From Pseudomonadota bacterium (GTDB lineage Bacteria; Myxococcota; Myxococcia; Myxococcales; Myxococcaceae), in the NCBI GenBank assembly GCA_023426545.1, contig JAFAAN010000019.1:1-64000 (forward strand): a stretch of DNA of 64,000 bases. Direction: 5' to 3'. Within the stretch, counting starts at the first letter, position 1. Each line of letters starts with the position of its first letter. The notes under the pieces are model-generated. The model was given only the letters and a program-made list of their open reading frames with translations, was not told where the DNA came from and did not search any database. The translations under genes were made by a program, and so were the position numbers. Positions 24,659 through 32,476 of this stretch are shown here, piece after piece.

Positions 24659-25684
24659 ATGAAGCGCATCGACTTCCGTTCCGACACCGTCACCCGGCCC
24701 ACGGCCGCCATGCGTCGCGCCATCGCTGAAGCCGAGGTAGGGGACGACGTCTACGGCGAGGACCCCACCGTGCTCCGCCTGGAGGCGCGCGTCGCCGAGC
24801 GGCTCGGCCTGGAGGCCGCCGTGTTCGTGCCCTCGGGGACCCAGGCGAACCAGCTCGCCATCGGCGCGCATTGCAGGCCGGGTGACGAGGTGCTCACCGA
24901 GGCCGGCAGCCACATCCTCCACTACGAAGGGGCCGCGGTGCCCGCCTTGTGGGGCGTGCAGCCGCAGCCGCTGCCGGGACAGCGCGGCCTGCTGTCCCCC
25001 GAGGACGTGAGCGCGGCCGTTCGCGAGGAGAACGTCCACAACCCCCGCACGCGCCTGCTGTCCCTGGAGAACACGCACAACCGGGGTGGCGGCGCGGTGT
25101 GGCCGGTGGAGCGCTTCCGAGCCGTCGTCGAGGCGGCGCGCAAGGCGGGCCTGGCCGTCCACCTGGATGGAGCGCGGCTCTTCAACGCCAGCGTCGCGCT
25201 GGGCGTGCCCGTCTCCGCGTGGGCGGCGCTGACGGACTCCACGTCCGTGTGCTTCTCCAAGGGGCTGGGCGCTCCGGTGGGCTCGGTGCTGGCGGGCCGC
25301 GCGGACGTGATTCGCGAGGCGCGGCGCCTGCGCAAGCGCCTGGGGGGCGGAATGCGGCAGGCGGGCATCCTGGCCGCGGCGGCGCTGTATGCGCTGGAGC
25401 ACCACGTGGAGCGGCTGGCGGATGACCATGCGAATGCCCGCCGCCTCGCGGCCGGGCTGGCCGGCGTGCCCGGCGTGAAGGTGGACCCCGCGAGCGTGGA
25501 GACCAACATGGTCTTCGCCGAGTTCCCACGCCCCGCGTCGGAGGTCGTCGCGCTGCTGGAGCAGCATGGGGTGCTGACCAATCCAGCCGGGGCGCCGCGC
25601 ATGCTGCGGCTCGTCACGCACCTGGACGTGTCCGCTGGCGACATCGATGAAGCCCTGGCGCGCATCCGCCGCGCCGTTGCCTGA
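24659..25684 (+). CDS. L-threonine aldolase (low-specificity)
   Basis: A 341-residue fold-type I PLP enzyme that cleaves threonine or allo-threonine to glycine and acetaldehyde. RSDTVTRPTAAMRRAI at the start is diagnostic of the family. VPSGTQANQLAI binds the cofactor phosphate, HLDGARLFNA supplies the Asp for the pyridine nitrogen, and CFSKGLGAPVG holds the Schiff-base Lys201. The ATG at 24659 follows GGGGAG with normal spacing. The gene is divergent from nth (starts 69 bp apart). The symbol ltaE/glyA-like is not assigned because substrate stereochemistry is unknown. Confidence 0.93.
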   Translation: MKRIDFRSDTVTRPTAAMRRAIAEAEVGDDVYGEDPTVLRLEARVAERLGLEAAVFVPSGTQANQLAIGAHCRPGDEVLTEAGSHILHYEGAAVPALWGVQPQPLPGQRGLLSPEDVSAAVREENVHNPRTRLLSLENTHNRGGGAVWPVERFRAVVEAARKAGLAVHLDGARLFNASVALGVPVSAWAALTDSTSVCFSKGLGAPVGSVLAGRADVIREARRLRKRLGGGMRQAGILAAAALYALEHHVERLADDHANARRLAAGLAGVPGVKVDPASVETNMVFAEFPRPASEVVALLEQHGVLTNPAGAPRMLRLVTHLDVSAGDIDEALARIRRAVA

Positions 25685-25808
25685 GTCGGCGGCCCCGCGA
25701 CGTTGGGCTGCTGGACAGCCACCGGGGCTCACGTCGGGTGAAAAGCGTGTCGGGGACCACCTGGGCACGGACGCGCTGCGTGTGAGGAGCATGCCGGGAC
25801 GGGCATGG

Positions 25809-25814
25809 TAGGCT
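25809..25814 (+). promoter_or_regulatory. -10 hexamer TAGGCT for the M23 peptidase gene
   Basis: TAGGCT followed by 9 nt and GTG 25824; no Shine-Dalgarno. Confidence 0.5.
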
Positions 25815-25823
25815 CGTGCTGCC

Positions 25824-26819
25824 GTGCGTCGCCTGAGCCTCCTCGCCCTCATCAGTGCCTGCGCCTGCGCCAGTCGTGGCGCGGAGCCGAAGATGAGCTT
25901 CGAGGAGTTCTACGGCACCTCCGCGCGTGCCCGTGGCGCTGACGTGGGGGCCACCGGGCCTCGGGGGGACCATGAGGTGCCCGAGTCAGCCCCAGCGCTC
26001 CACGCCGCGCTGGCCACCTTCGCGTCCCAGGCGCAGGCCCATCGGGGACAGGTGGCGCGCGGCGGGCCGATGCCTCCGGCGCAGGTGGAGAACTGGGAGC
26101 GGATGAACCACGCGCTGGATGGCTTTCTCCAGCGCCGGGTGGCGCGACTGGACTCCAGCGACCTGCTGCGCGCCCAGAGCCTCCTGGAGACCGAGCTGGA
26201 GCGGGACGGCTTCACCTACGGCGACATTCCCGCGCCGCTCGCGGAGGCCGTGGTGCTGCGCGTGGGCCGGCTGGCCGTCCGCACCGCGGAGCTGCGCCGC
26301 CTGGAGCAGCCGCCCGAGGTCGTCGATGACGACGCGCCCCCGCGCTTCTCCTGGCCACTGGAGCCGGTCTCCATCACCAGCCTCTACGGCTACCGTTGGC
26401 ACCCGGTGACGGGCGTGCGTCGGCGCCACCTGGGCATCGACCTGGCCGCCACGCAGGGGCAGGCCATCTTCACGGCGGACAAGGGCGTCGTCCTGCGCGC
26501 CGGCCGCAACGGCGACCATGGCCTGCAGGTGGAGGTCCGGCACGAGGGGCGCTGGGTGACGCGCTACAGCCACCTGTCCCGGCTGCTGGTGGAGCCTGGA
26601 GAGGTGCTGGAGCGCGGCCATGCGGTGGGGCTGGCCGGGGAGACCGGGCTCGCCACCGGCGTCCACCTCCACTTCGAGCTGTGGCGCGACGGCGAGCCCA
26701 TGGACCCGCTGGAGGCGCTGGGTGACGCGGAGCCGTCTCCGGCCCCGCGGCCGCCCATGGCCCAGGTGCCCGAGCGCGTCATCCCCGCAAAGCATCAGGG
26801 GCGCCCCCCTCGTGGGTGA
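25824..26819 (+). CDS. M23 (LytM-type) peptidase lipoprotein
   Basis: A 331-residue protein starting at GTG 25824. MRRLSLLALISACACAS is a lipoprotein signal (lipobox ISAC). After a helical region the C-terminal 130 residues form an M23/LytM domain: YGYRWHPVTGVRRRHLGIDLAA carries the first zinc ligands (HxxxD) and HLHFELWRDG carries the HxH pair, so the site is intact. It should cut peptidoglycan cross-links or stems in the periplasm, or activate amidases as EnvC-like proteins do; the intact zinc site favours direct hydrolysis. TAGGCT at 9-nt spacing marks a leaderless start. The stop codon lies in the loop of a terminator hairpin. Confidence 0.88.
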   Translation: MRRLSLLALISACACASRGAEPKMSFEEFYGTSARARGADVGATGPRGDHEVPESAPALHAALATFASQAQAHRGQVARGGPMPPAQVENWERMNHALDGFLQRRVARLDSSDLLRAQSLLETELERDGFTYGDIPAPLAEAVVLRVGRLAVRTAELRRLEQPPEVVDDDAPPRFSWPLEPVSITSLYGYRWHPVTGVRRRHLGIDLAATQGQAIFTADKGVVLRAGRNGDHGLQVEVRHEGRWVTRYSHLSRLLVEPGEVLERGHAVGLAGETGLATGVHLHFELWRDGEPMDPLEALGDAEPSPAPRPPMAQVPERVIPAKHQGRPPRG

Positions 26820-26829
26820 GCGCCCCTGA
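26795..26829. terminator. Terminator hairpin between the M23 peptidase and HU genes
   Basis: TCAGGGGCGC (26795-26804) and GCGCCCCTGA (26820-26829) form a perfect 10-bp stem between convergent genes. A TTT triplet on the minus side favours use for HU; it could serve both strands. Confidence 0.55.
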
Positions 26830-26854
26830 GTGAGCCCTGCGTCTGCTGGGAGAC

Positions 26855-27124
26855 TCAGAGCGAGTTCTTCAGCTCCTTGGCGGGCCGGAAACCGATGGTC
26901 TTCGACGCCTTGAGCTTCATCATCTCGTTCGTCTGGGGGTTGCGAATCTTGCGCGCCTTGCGCGAGCGAACCGACCAGGTCCCAAAGCCGGGATAGCTGA
27001 AGCGAGCGTCCTTCTTCACCGCCTTGCCAATGTTGGTGAAGACGATGTCGAGAATCTGCGCCGCCGACTTCTTGGTGAGACGTGTCTGCGCCGCCACCAC
27101 CTCGACGAGTTCTGCCTTGGTCAT
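26855..27124 (-). CDS. HU-family DNA-binding protein
   Basis: An 89-residue nucleoid protein. MTKAELVEVVAAQTRLTKKSAAQILD is the helical dimerisation part, GFGTWSVRSRKARKIRNPQTNE the beta-arm entry with the family signature (GFG+F...R.ARxGRNP), and GFRPAKELK the C-terminal strand. Here the arm reads KIRNPQT rather than GRNPQT. HU/IHF proteins bend DNA as dimers. GGAGGGG about 9 nt upstream of the ATG is a strong Shine-Dalgarno, and a consensus promoter lies at 27173-27202. Confidence 0.93.
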   Translation of the reverse strand: MTKAELVEVVAAQTRLTKKSAAQILDIVFTNIGKAVKKDARFSYPGFGTWSVRSRKARKIRNPQTNEMMKLKASKTIGFRPAKELKNSL

Positions 27125-27172
27125 AACGCCCCTCCGTCCGTTGTCTGGCCTTGAAGTGCTTTAACCCGGCCG

Positions 27173-27202
27173 GTGGTAACAAATCGCTCTTTTCCCTGTC
27201 AA
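27173..27202 (-). promoter_or_regulatory. Sigma-70 promoter for HU
   Basis: Minus-strand consensus TTGACA (27197-27202), an 18-bp spacer and TACCAC (27173-27178); TTACCA with a 17-bp spacer is the alternative -10. Confidence 0.6.
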
Positions 27203-27432
27203 TGCCGGCCGAGGTTTGGAGCCGGAAAATCGGCCTCCAGATGAAAAGTTGGCCCTCTGAAACAGAGGGCGTAGGAAGAGCGTGGCGCGCCTCTTCCGAT
27301 ACATCGACGCAAGCCACTCACAGTGAATTGGAAAAAGCTGTGTGTGATCGCGATTTTTGGAAAGTCTTTGAGAAATTGATCATTTGCGGGCGGGTTCTGA
27401 TCGCGCGCGCATGCTCGCGTGCGGGAAGCCGC

Positions 27433-27438
27433 TAGGAT
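27433..27438 (+). promoter_or_regulatory. -10 hexamer TAGGAT for the beta-helix lipoprotein gene
   Basis: TAGGAT followed by 10 nt and GTG 27449, which gives a clean lipoprotein signal peptide. Confidence 0.5.
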
Positions 27439-27448
27439 GGCTGCTTGC

Positions 27449-28966
27449 GTGCGTTTTCGAACCTCCCTGCCGCTGATCCTGCTGCTCTCCTGCGCCTGCC
27501 GGAATCCTCCGCTTCACAAGGGCCCGCCGACCGTCTGTGGTCGCACCCTGATCTGGGTGGACCCGGCAGGGGAGGGGTCTGGGGATGGCTCGCGCGCCCG
27601 CCCGTTGGTGTCGCTCACGGAAGCACTGGCCCGTCCGGGGCCCCTGACGGTGCGGCTGGCACCGGGGCGCTACGTGGGGCCCTTCATGCTGCCGCCGGGG
27701 GCCTGCCTGGAAGGCGAGGGCGCTGGCGTGGTGCTGGAGGGACTGGCGCCGGACGGCCTGGTCCTCCGGGTCGGCCAGGGTGCGTCAGTGTCGGATGTGG
27801 TGGTCAAGGGCGGCGGTTGGGGGCTGGACATGGCCAGCGGGGCGCAGGTGCGCCTGACGCGGGTGGGCTTCTGGGGGCAGCACTCGGGCGCCGTGAGGGT
27901 GCGTGCCGGGCGCCTGGACGTGGAGGGGGGCCAGTTCGAGGCGCCTTCGCCAGCGGCGGTGGGCATCTGGGTTGAAAGCGAGCAGGCGCCTCGGGGAGCC
28001 GTCAGCACGCTGCCTGACGGCGGGCCGGTGGCCTCCGCGGAGGTTCGGATCCGCAAGAGCGTCTTCAGGGGGCCCTATCGCCGGGCCGTGCGTGTTCGTG
28101 GCGCTGGCGGCGTGGCGCTCGTGGAGGACACCCGCTTCTCGGGGCCCGCGACGGCGGTGGGCGTGGACGGTGCGCACGCGGAGGTTCGCCGGTCCAGGTC
28201 GGAGGGCGGGGACGCCGCGGGCTTCTCGGTGATGGACGGTACGCTCCTCTTGGAGCACGTGGAGGTGACGGGCCATGAGTACGGTGTGTCCGCGATGAGG
28301 GCACGCGGGCTCGACGTCCATCACTTCACTTCGACTCGTGCGGTGAGGGCGGGCATGGGGCTGTCCATGTCGCGAGCCAGGCTTCGGGACATCGTCGTGC
28401 GCGACAGCGGTGCGTATGGGGGGCTCCAGTTCGTGGGTGGGGACCTGGACGTCCAGCGCATCCAACTGGAAGGGAGCGCGGAGTACGGAGTGATGGCGCT
28501 GCGAGGGAAGCTGCGGCTGCGCGACGCGAGCATCACCGGAGTCCGCACGGCGGATGGAGTCGGAGGCGATGCCTTGCACCTGCGCCAACTCGAAGCGGAC
28601 GTGAAAGGCGTCGTGGTGCGCGGCGCGCAAGGGGCCTGTGTGCTGGCGGCCCAGGATGCTCGGGTGTCCTTGCGCGACGCGGACCTGGAGTCCTGCGGCC
28701 ACGTGGGACTGCTGACGGACACGCTCGCGAGGATGGACGCCAAGGATGTGCGGATACGCGGGGCGGCGACGGCGCTGGGCGCCCTGGGCGACGGCGAGCT
28801 CCGCGTCGATGGGCTCACCGCGACAGGCCTGCTGGACGGGCTCGTCCACGCGGGGTGCGGAGGGGCCACTCAGGTCCTACTGGGAGCGATACGCTCGGAC
28901 GACACGCGAGGAGTGTCCGCGGCCTGCGTCCACCGCGACACGCAGCACCCCAGCCCTTCGCCGTGA
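27449..28966 (+). CDS. Predicted right-handed beta-helix lipoprotein
   Basis: A 505-residue protein from GTG 27449. VRFRTSLPLILLLSCACRN is a lipoprotein signal (lipobox LLSC). The body has many short strand repeats of about 20-25 residues (GVVLEGLAPDGLVLRVGQGASVSDVVVKGGG, then RIRKSVFRG..., LLLEHVEVTG...), the pattern of a parallel beta-helix as in pectate-lyase-like NosD/CASH proteins. YVGPFMLPPGACLEGEGAGVVLEG resembles the first coil of such domains. It is probably at the cell surface or periplasm and may bind or cleave polysaccharide, but no catalytic residues are evident. A frame extension to 27419 is rejected because TAGGAT lies inside it. Confidence 0.8.
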   Translation: MRFRTSLPLILLLSCACRNPPLHKGPPTVCGRTLIWVDPAGEGSGDGSRARPLVSLTEALARPGPLTVRLAPGRYVGPFMLPPGACLEGEGAGVVLEGLAPDGLVLRVGQGASVSDVVVKGGGWGLDMASGAQVRLTRVGFWGQHSGAVRVRAGRLDVEGGQFEAPSPAAVGIWVESEQAPRGAVSTLPDGGPVASAEVRIRKSVFRGPYRRAVRVRGAGGVALVEDTRFSGPATAVGVDGAHAEVRRSRSEGGDAAGFSVMDGTLLLEHVEVTGHEYGVSAMRARGLDVHHFTSTRAVRAGMGLSMSRARLRDIVVRDSGAYGGLQFVGGDLDVQRIQLEGSAEYGVMALRGKLRLRDASITGVRTADGVGGDALHLRQLEADVKGVVVRGAQGACVLAAQDARVSLRDADLESCGHVGLLTDTLARMDAKDVRIRGAATALGALGDGELRVDGLTATGLLDGLVHAGCGGATQVLLGAIRSDDTRGVSAACVHRDTQHPSPSP

Positions 28967-28975
28967 GGCCCGCCT

Positions 28976-30139
28976 TCAGGGAACGGAGCGCTCTGGTTCC
29001 CGAGGCATCTCCTCCACCGGATGGGGCGAGGGCTCGGTGACGGCCGCGGGAAGGACCGTGGCATGCCGCTCCAGCCACTCCCGGATGACGGGGTAGACCT
29101 CCGTCGGCGCACCTGTGCCGAAGATGAGGTCCCCATGTCCGTAGTTCATCTTGTCGCCATGCTCCGTGCCGAAGATGTGCAGCGTCCGGTCGGGCGCGGT
29201 GGCGAGTGAGAACTGGGCCTCCACGTTGGCGGACGTGGCCAGCCGGTCCGAGCTTCCCCCCATGATGAGCAGCGGGAGCTGGAGCCGGGCGATTCCCGCG
29301 CGCCAGTCCTGCGTTCGGTCGAACGAGCGGAACGCATCGTGCTCGATCCAATCCTGGAACTGGAGCAGCACCTTGCGGCTCATCGACGACATCATGTTCG
29401 CGTAGACCTGTCGCTGGATGCGCGGGGGGATGTGCTCGGGGTTCACCAGCAGGTCGGACAGGGGCAGCGTGACGTAGCCCAGGAAGGGGGCGAGGCTGGC
29501 GCTCATCCACTCTTGACGGAAGCGCGCGGGCCAGGCGGCGCGCACGCCCATGGAGATGAGCGTGCGGAGGAAGGGCTCTGACTTGAAGTGCACGGGCGCG
29601 CCCAGCGTGAGCAGTCCCGCGAGCTTCCCGCCATGAGGCCCCTGGGCGACGCCGTAACCCACCAGTCCTCCCAGCGAATGACCCAGCCAGAACGCCCGCT
29701 TCGCCCCAGTCTCCTTCAGGGCCAGCGCCAGCAGCGCCGGGCCGTCCTGGAGGACGTGGTCATCGATAGTGAAGTCCGTATATCGCCGTCCCGGGGGAGG
29801 CTGGCGCGAGTGACCGGTGCCGCGCCACTCCACGCTGAAGCAGTCGAAGCCCGCTTCGGAGAGATAGTGCGCGACGGAGTAGGGCGGCTCGAAGTCGAAG
29901 GTGAACCGGTTCGCCGCGAGCCCGTGACACAGCAGCACCGGCTCCTCGAAGCGGCGCACCGGGGCGCGACGGGCGTGAACCACCAGCTCCCAGCCGTCGT
30001 CGCAGCGGGCGCGCAGGACCTGGGGCAACTCCGCGCGCGGGCGATACCAACGCCGCACGGCCGCGACCCATAGGACGTTCCACAGTACGAGTGCGACCCC
30101 GGCGACCAGTACCCACACTACCCACCGCGAAGCGTCCAT
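28976..30139 (-). CDS. Membrane-anchored alpha/beta hydrolase
   Basis: A 387-residue protein. Residues 5-29 are one N-terminal membrane segment, after which the hydrolase domain lies outside the membrane. LLCHGLAANRFTFDF holds the oxyanion loop, GHSLGG at 153-158 has nucleophile Ser155, GGSSDRLAT the acid and HGDKMNYGHGDLIFG the catalytic His region. The arrangement resembles lysosomal acid-lipase and PhaC-like hydrolases; a lipid or polyester substrate is plausible but unproven. The C-terminus is Pro/Glu-rich. GGAGG five nt before the ATG fixes the start. It is divergent from pssA. Confidence 0.88.
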   Translation of the reverse strand: MDASRWVVWVLVAGVALVLWNVLWVAAVRRWYRPRAELPQVLRARCDDGWELVVHARRAPVRRFEEPVLLCHGLAANRFTFDFEPPYSVAHYLSEAGFDCFSVEWRGTGHSRQPPPGRRYTDFTIDDHVLQDGPALLALALKETGAKRAFWLGHSLGGLVGYGVAQGPHGGKLAGLLTLGAPVHFKSEPFLRTLISMGVRAAWPARFRQEWMSASLAPFLGYVTLPLSDLLVNPEHIPPRIQRQVYANMMSSMSRKVLLQFQDWIEHDAFRSFDRTQDWRAGIARLQLPLLIMGGSSDRLATSANVEAQFSLATAPDRTLHIFGTEHGDKMNYGHGDLIFGTGAPTEVYPVIREWLERHATVLPAAVTEPSPHPVEEMPREPERSVP

Positions 30140-30232
30140 GCAGCCTCCATTTCCAAAATAAAACCCTGCTAAGGTCGGTTCACCCGCCGTCCTGCCGCTG
30201 GGAAGTCACGGCCATCAGAGGAAGTCGAGGGA

Positions 30233-31099
30233 ATGATGAAGTTGCGGAAACTGATGTTCGTGCTCCCGAATCTCTTCACCGTCACGTCCATTTTCTGCGG
30301 CTTCTACGCCATCACGCTTTGCACGGGGGACGTGGGCCCGGTGCAGCTGTACCAGGCCGCGCTGGCCATCTTCTTCGCCATGTTCTTCGACGGCTTCGAC
30401 GGCCGGGTGGCCCGGCTGACGAAGACGCAGAGCGACTTCGGCGTGCAGCTCGACAGCCTGGCGGACGTCATCTCCTTCGGCGCTGCGCCTGCCTTGCTGG
30501 TGTACAAGTGGGCCCTCGAACCCCTGGGGTTCGTGGGGCTGTTCATCGCGTTCTCCTTCGCGGCATGCGGCGCGCTGCGTCTGGCGCGCTTCAACGTGCT
30601 GGCGGCACGCAACCCCCATGGTGGCGGTGGGAGCTTCTTCGTCGGCCTGCCCATTCCCGTGGCGGCTGGCATGCTGGTGTCGGTCATCATCTCGCACCAT
30701 GCGGCGACGCAGGGCGAGCCCCTGGCGGAAGGCGCCGTGGTGCCCATGGCGGTGGCGGTGGCGGGCCTCGCGCTGCTGATGGTGTCGACGGTGCGCTACC
30801 GGACCTTCAAGGACACGCGGCCCAACCGCAAGAGCGCGCTGGCCTTCATGTTGGTGGTGCTCGGCGGGACGGTCATCGCTACGCAGCTCCACCCGGCCTG
30901 GGTGTTGGTGGCGTGCTGTGGCGCGTACCTCGCCCTGGGGCTGGTGGAGTCCGCGGTGCTGGTTCGTAGCCGGCTGTCCGCCCGGAAGGTCGCCGCGCCC
31001 TGTGCGGTGGCGGCGGTCGCGGTGGCCGCGGTCATCGACGACGAGGACGAGGAGGACGCCGACCAGGGCCAGGGCTCCGACGGCCCCGCGTACCTCTGA
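30233..31099 (+). CDS. pssA: CDP-diacylglycerol-serine O-phosphatidyltransferase
   Basis: A 288-residue integral membrane enzyme that joins CDP-diacylglycerol and serine to give phosphatidylserine, the precursor of phosphatidylethanolamine. DGRVARLTKTQSDFGVQLD, continued by SLAD, fits the CDP-alcohol phosphatidyltransferase signature DGx2ARx8Gx3Dx3D exactly. About seven membrane segments follow or flank it, starting FVLPNLFTVTSIFCGFYAI. The C-terminus carries an acidic DDEDEEDADQG tail. GAGGAAG and GAGGG precede the ATG. A GC-rich terminator follows. Confidence 0.9.
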   Translation: MMKLRKLMFVLPNLFTVTSIFCGFYAITLCTGDVGPVQLYQAALAIFFAMFFDGFDGRVARLTKTQSDFGVQLDSLADVISFGAAPALLVYKWALEPLGFVGLFIAFSFAACGALRLARFNVLAARNPHGGGGSFFVGLPIPVAAGMLVSVIISHHAATQGEPLAEGAVVPMAVAVAGLALLMVSTVRYRTFKDTRPNRKSALAFMLVVLGGTVIATQLHPAWVLVACCGAYLALGLVESAVLVRSRLSARKVAAPCAVAAVAVAAVIDDEDEEDADQGQGSDGPAYL

Positions 31100-31120
31100 C
31101 GCAGGTGCCGCTGCTCCCTG

Positions 31121-31152
31121 CCCGGCCCCCGTCCGGACCGGGGGGCGCCGGG
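31121..31152 (+). terminator. Terminator after pssA
   Basis: Nested stems CCCGG/CCGGG (31121-31125, 31148-31152) and CCCCCG/CGGGGG (31126-31131, 31139-31144), followed by TTCCTTT. Confidence 0.5.
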
Positions 31153-31195
31153 GTTCCTTTCCGCTTCGGGCCGTGCCGAGGCGTCCGGCTGCCGC

Positions 31196-31201
31196 TAGGA
31201 T
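31196..31201 (+). promoter_or_regulatory. -10 hexamer TAGGAT for cinA
   Basis: TAGGAT followed by 9 nt and the ATG at 31211; no Shine-Dalgarno. Confidence 0.5.
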
Positions 31202-31210
31202 GCGCGGCCC

Positions 31211-32476
31211 ATGCGCGTCGAGCTGCTGTGCACCGGTGACGAGCTCGTCACCGGGCTGATAACGGACACGAACAGTGCGTTCCTGGAGGCCCGCCTCTTC
31301 GACCTTGGCGTCAAGGTGGAGCGCGTGGTGGTGGTCGGGGACGTACGGCAGGACATCACCCAGGCGCTGAAGGAAGCCGCTGCGCGTGCGGACGTGGTGA
31401 TGGTGTCGGGTGGCCTGGGCCCCACGGCGGATGACTTCACACTGGAGTGCGCAGCCGAGGCCGCTGGCGTCCCTCTGGAGGAAGACGCTCAGGTGCTGGG
31501 CTGGCTTCGAGAGCGCTACGCGGCGCGCGGCCAGGCTCCGAACCCAAGCGCCCTGCGCATGGCGCGGGTTCCACGGGGCGCTCAGCCCGTGAGGAATCCC
31601 GAGGGCGCCGCGCCGCTCGTCCTGATGAAGCTGGGCGGGGCCCAGCTCTACTTCCTTCCTGGCGTGCCCAGTGAGTTCCGCGCTCTCCTGGAGGGAGAGG
31701 TGCTGCCGCGTGTGCGCGCCGCGCTGGATGCGCGGCCAGGGCGCGTGTACCGCGCCTTCCGGCTGCTGCGCGCGGTGGGCATTCCCGAATCGGAGCTCGA
31801 CCTGGCGGTGGCGCCCGTGGCGCGGCGGCACCCCCGCGTCGTGTTCGGGTTCCGCACCCATGCTCCGGAGAATCACCTCAAGCTGATGGCGGAGGGCACC
31901 TCGCAGGCGGAGGCGGACGCAGCCCTCGCCGCCGCGGAGGTGGAATGTCGCCAGGTGCTCGGGCCTCGAGTCTTCGGCGCGGACGCGGACGACTACGCCG
32001 CGGTGCTCCTCGAAATGCTCCGCAAGGCGGACGCAACGCTGGCGGTGGCGGAGAGCTGCACGGGCGGCCTCATCGCCCAGCAGCTGACGGCCGTGCCGGG
32101 CTCCAGCAGCGTCTTCATCGGCGGCGCGGTGGTGTACTCGGAGAAGATGAAGTCCGCGTGGGTGGCGGTGCCGGCACAGGTGCTCGAGCGGCATACCGCC
32201 GTGTCGCGTGAGACGGCCATGGCCATGGCGGATGGGGTCCGCGCCGCTTGTGACACCACCTACGGCCTTTCCGTCACTGGGTACGCGGGACCGGCGGGAG
32301 GTACGCCAGAGGACCCGGTGGGTACCGTGTACTGCGCGTTGTCCGCGCCGGGCGTACCCACCCGTTGTGAGCGCATCTCCGTGCCGGGTGACCGCGACCG
32401 GGTGCGCCTGTTCGCCGCTTCCCACTCGCTGGAAATGCTGCGGCAGCATCTGCTTGCCGCATCCCCCCTCCCATGA
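31211..32476 (+). CDS. cinA: CinA-family protein (MoaB-like plus nicotinamide deamidase)
   Basis: A 421-residue protein. The N-terminal molybdopterin-binding-like (COG1058) domain begins VELLCTGDELVTGLITDTNSAF and has the GGLGPTADD motif near residue 70; in CinA it acts as an ADP-ribose pyrophosphatase. The C-terminal domain contains AVAESCTGGLIAQQLT, the nicotinamide-mononucleotide deamidase signature with its SCTGG loop, and GYAGPAGGTPEDPVGTV. Both halves are complete, so a pyridine-nucleotide salvage role is likely. TAGGAT at 9 nt indicates a leaderless start. The stop overlaps the next ATG as ATGA. Confidence 0.93.
   Translation: MRVELLCTGDELVTGLITDTNSAFLEARLFDLGVKVERVVVVGDVRQDITQALKEAAARADVVMVSGGLGPTADDFTLECAAEAAGVPLEEDAQVLGWLRERYAARGQAPNPSALRMARVPRGAQPVRNPEGAAPLVLMKLGGAQLYFLPGVPSEFRALLEGEVLPRVRAALDARPGRVYRAFRLLRAVGIPESELDLAVAPVARRHPRVVFGFRTHAPENHLKLMAEGTSQAEADAALAAAEVECRQVLGPRVFGADADDYAAVLLEMLRKADATLAVAESCTGGLIAQQLTAVPGSSSVFIGGAVVYSEKMKSAWVAVPAQVLERHTAVSRETAMAMADGVRAACDTTYGLSVTGYAGPAGGTPEDPVGTVYCALSAPGVPTRCERISVPGDRDRVRLFAASHSLEMLRQHLLAASPLP

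Larger units (their letters stand above)
27125..27448. other. 324-bp AT-richer divergent regulatory region (HU / beta-helix lipoprotein)
   Basis: It holds the HU promoter, a perfect hairpin GCCCTCT-gaaac-AGAGGGC (27252-27270) and the TAGGAT element of the lipoprotein gene. The hairpin faces AACTTTTC on the minus side, so it could end a minus-strand transcript before HU. No gene is supported. Confidence 0.6.

Noticed and set aside
24590..25852. N-terminal extension of nth
   Set aside because: The long open frame lies opposite the threonine aldolase gene and is Arg/His/Gln-rich; endonuclease III is about 210-240 residues.
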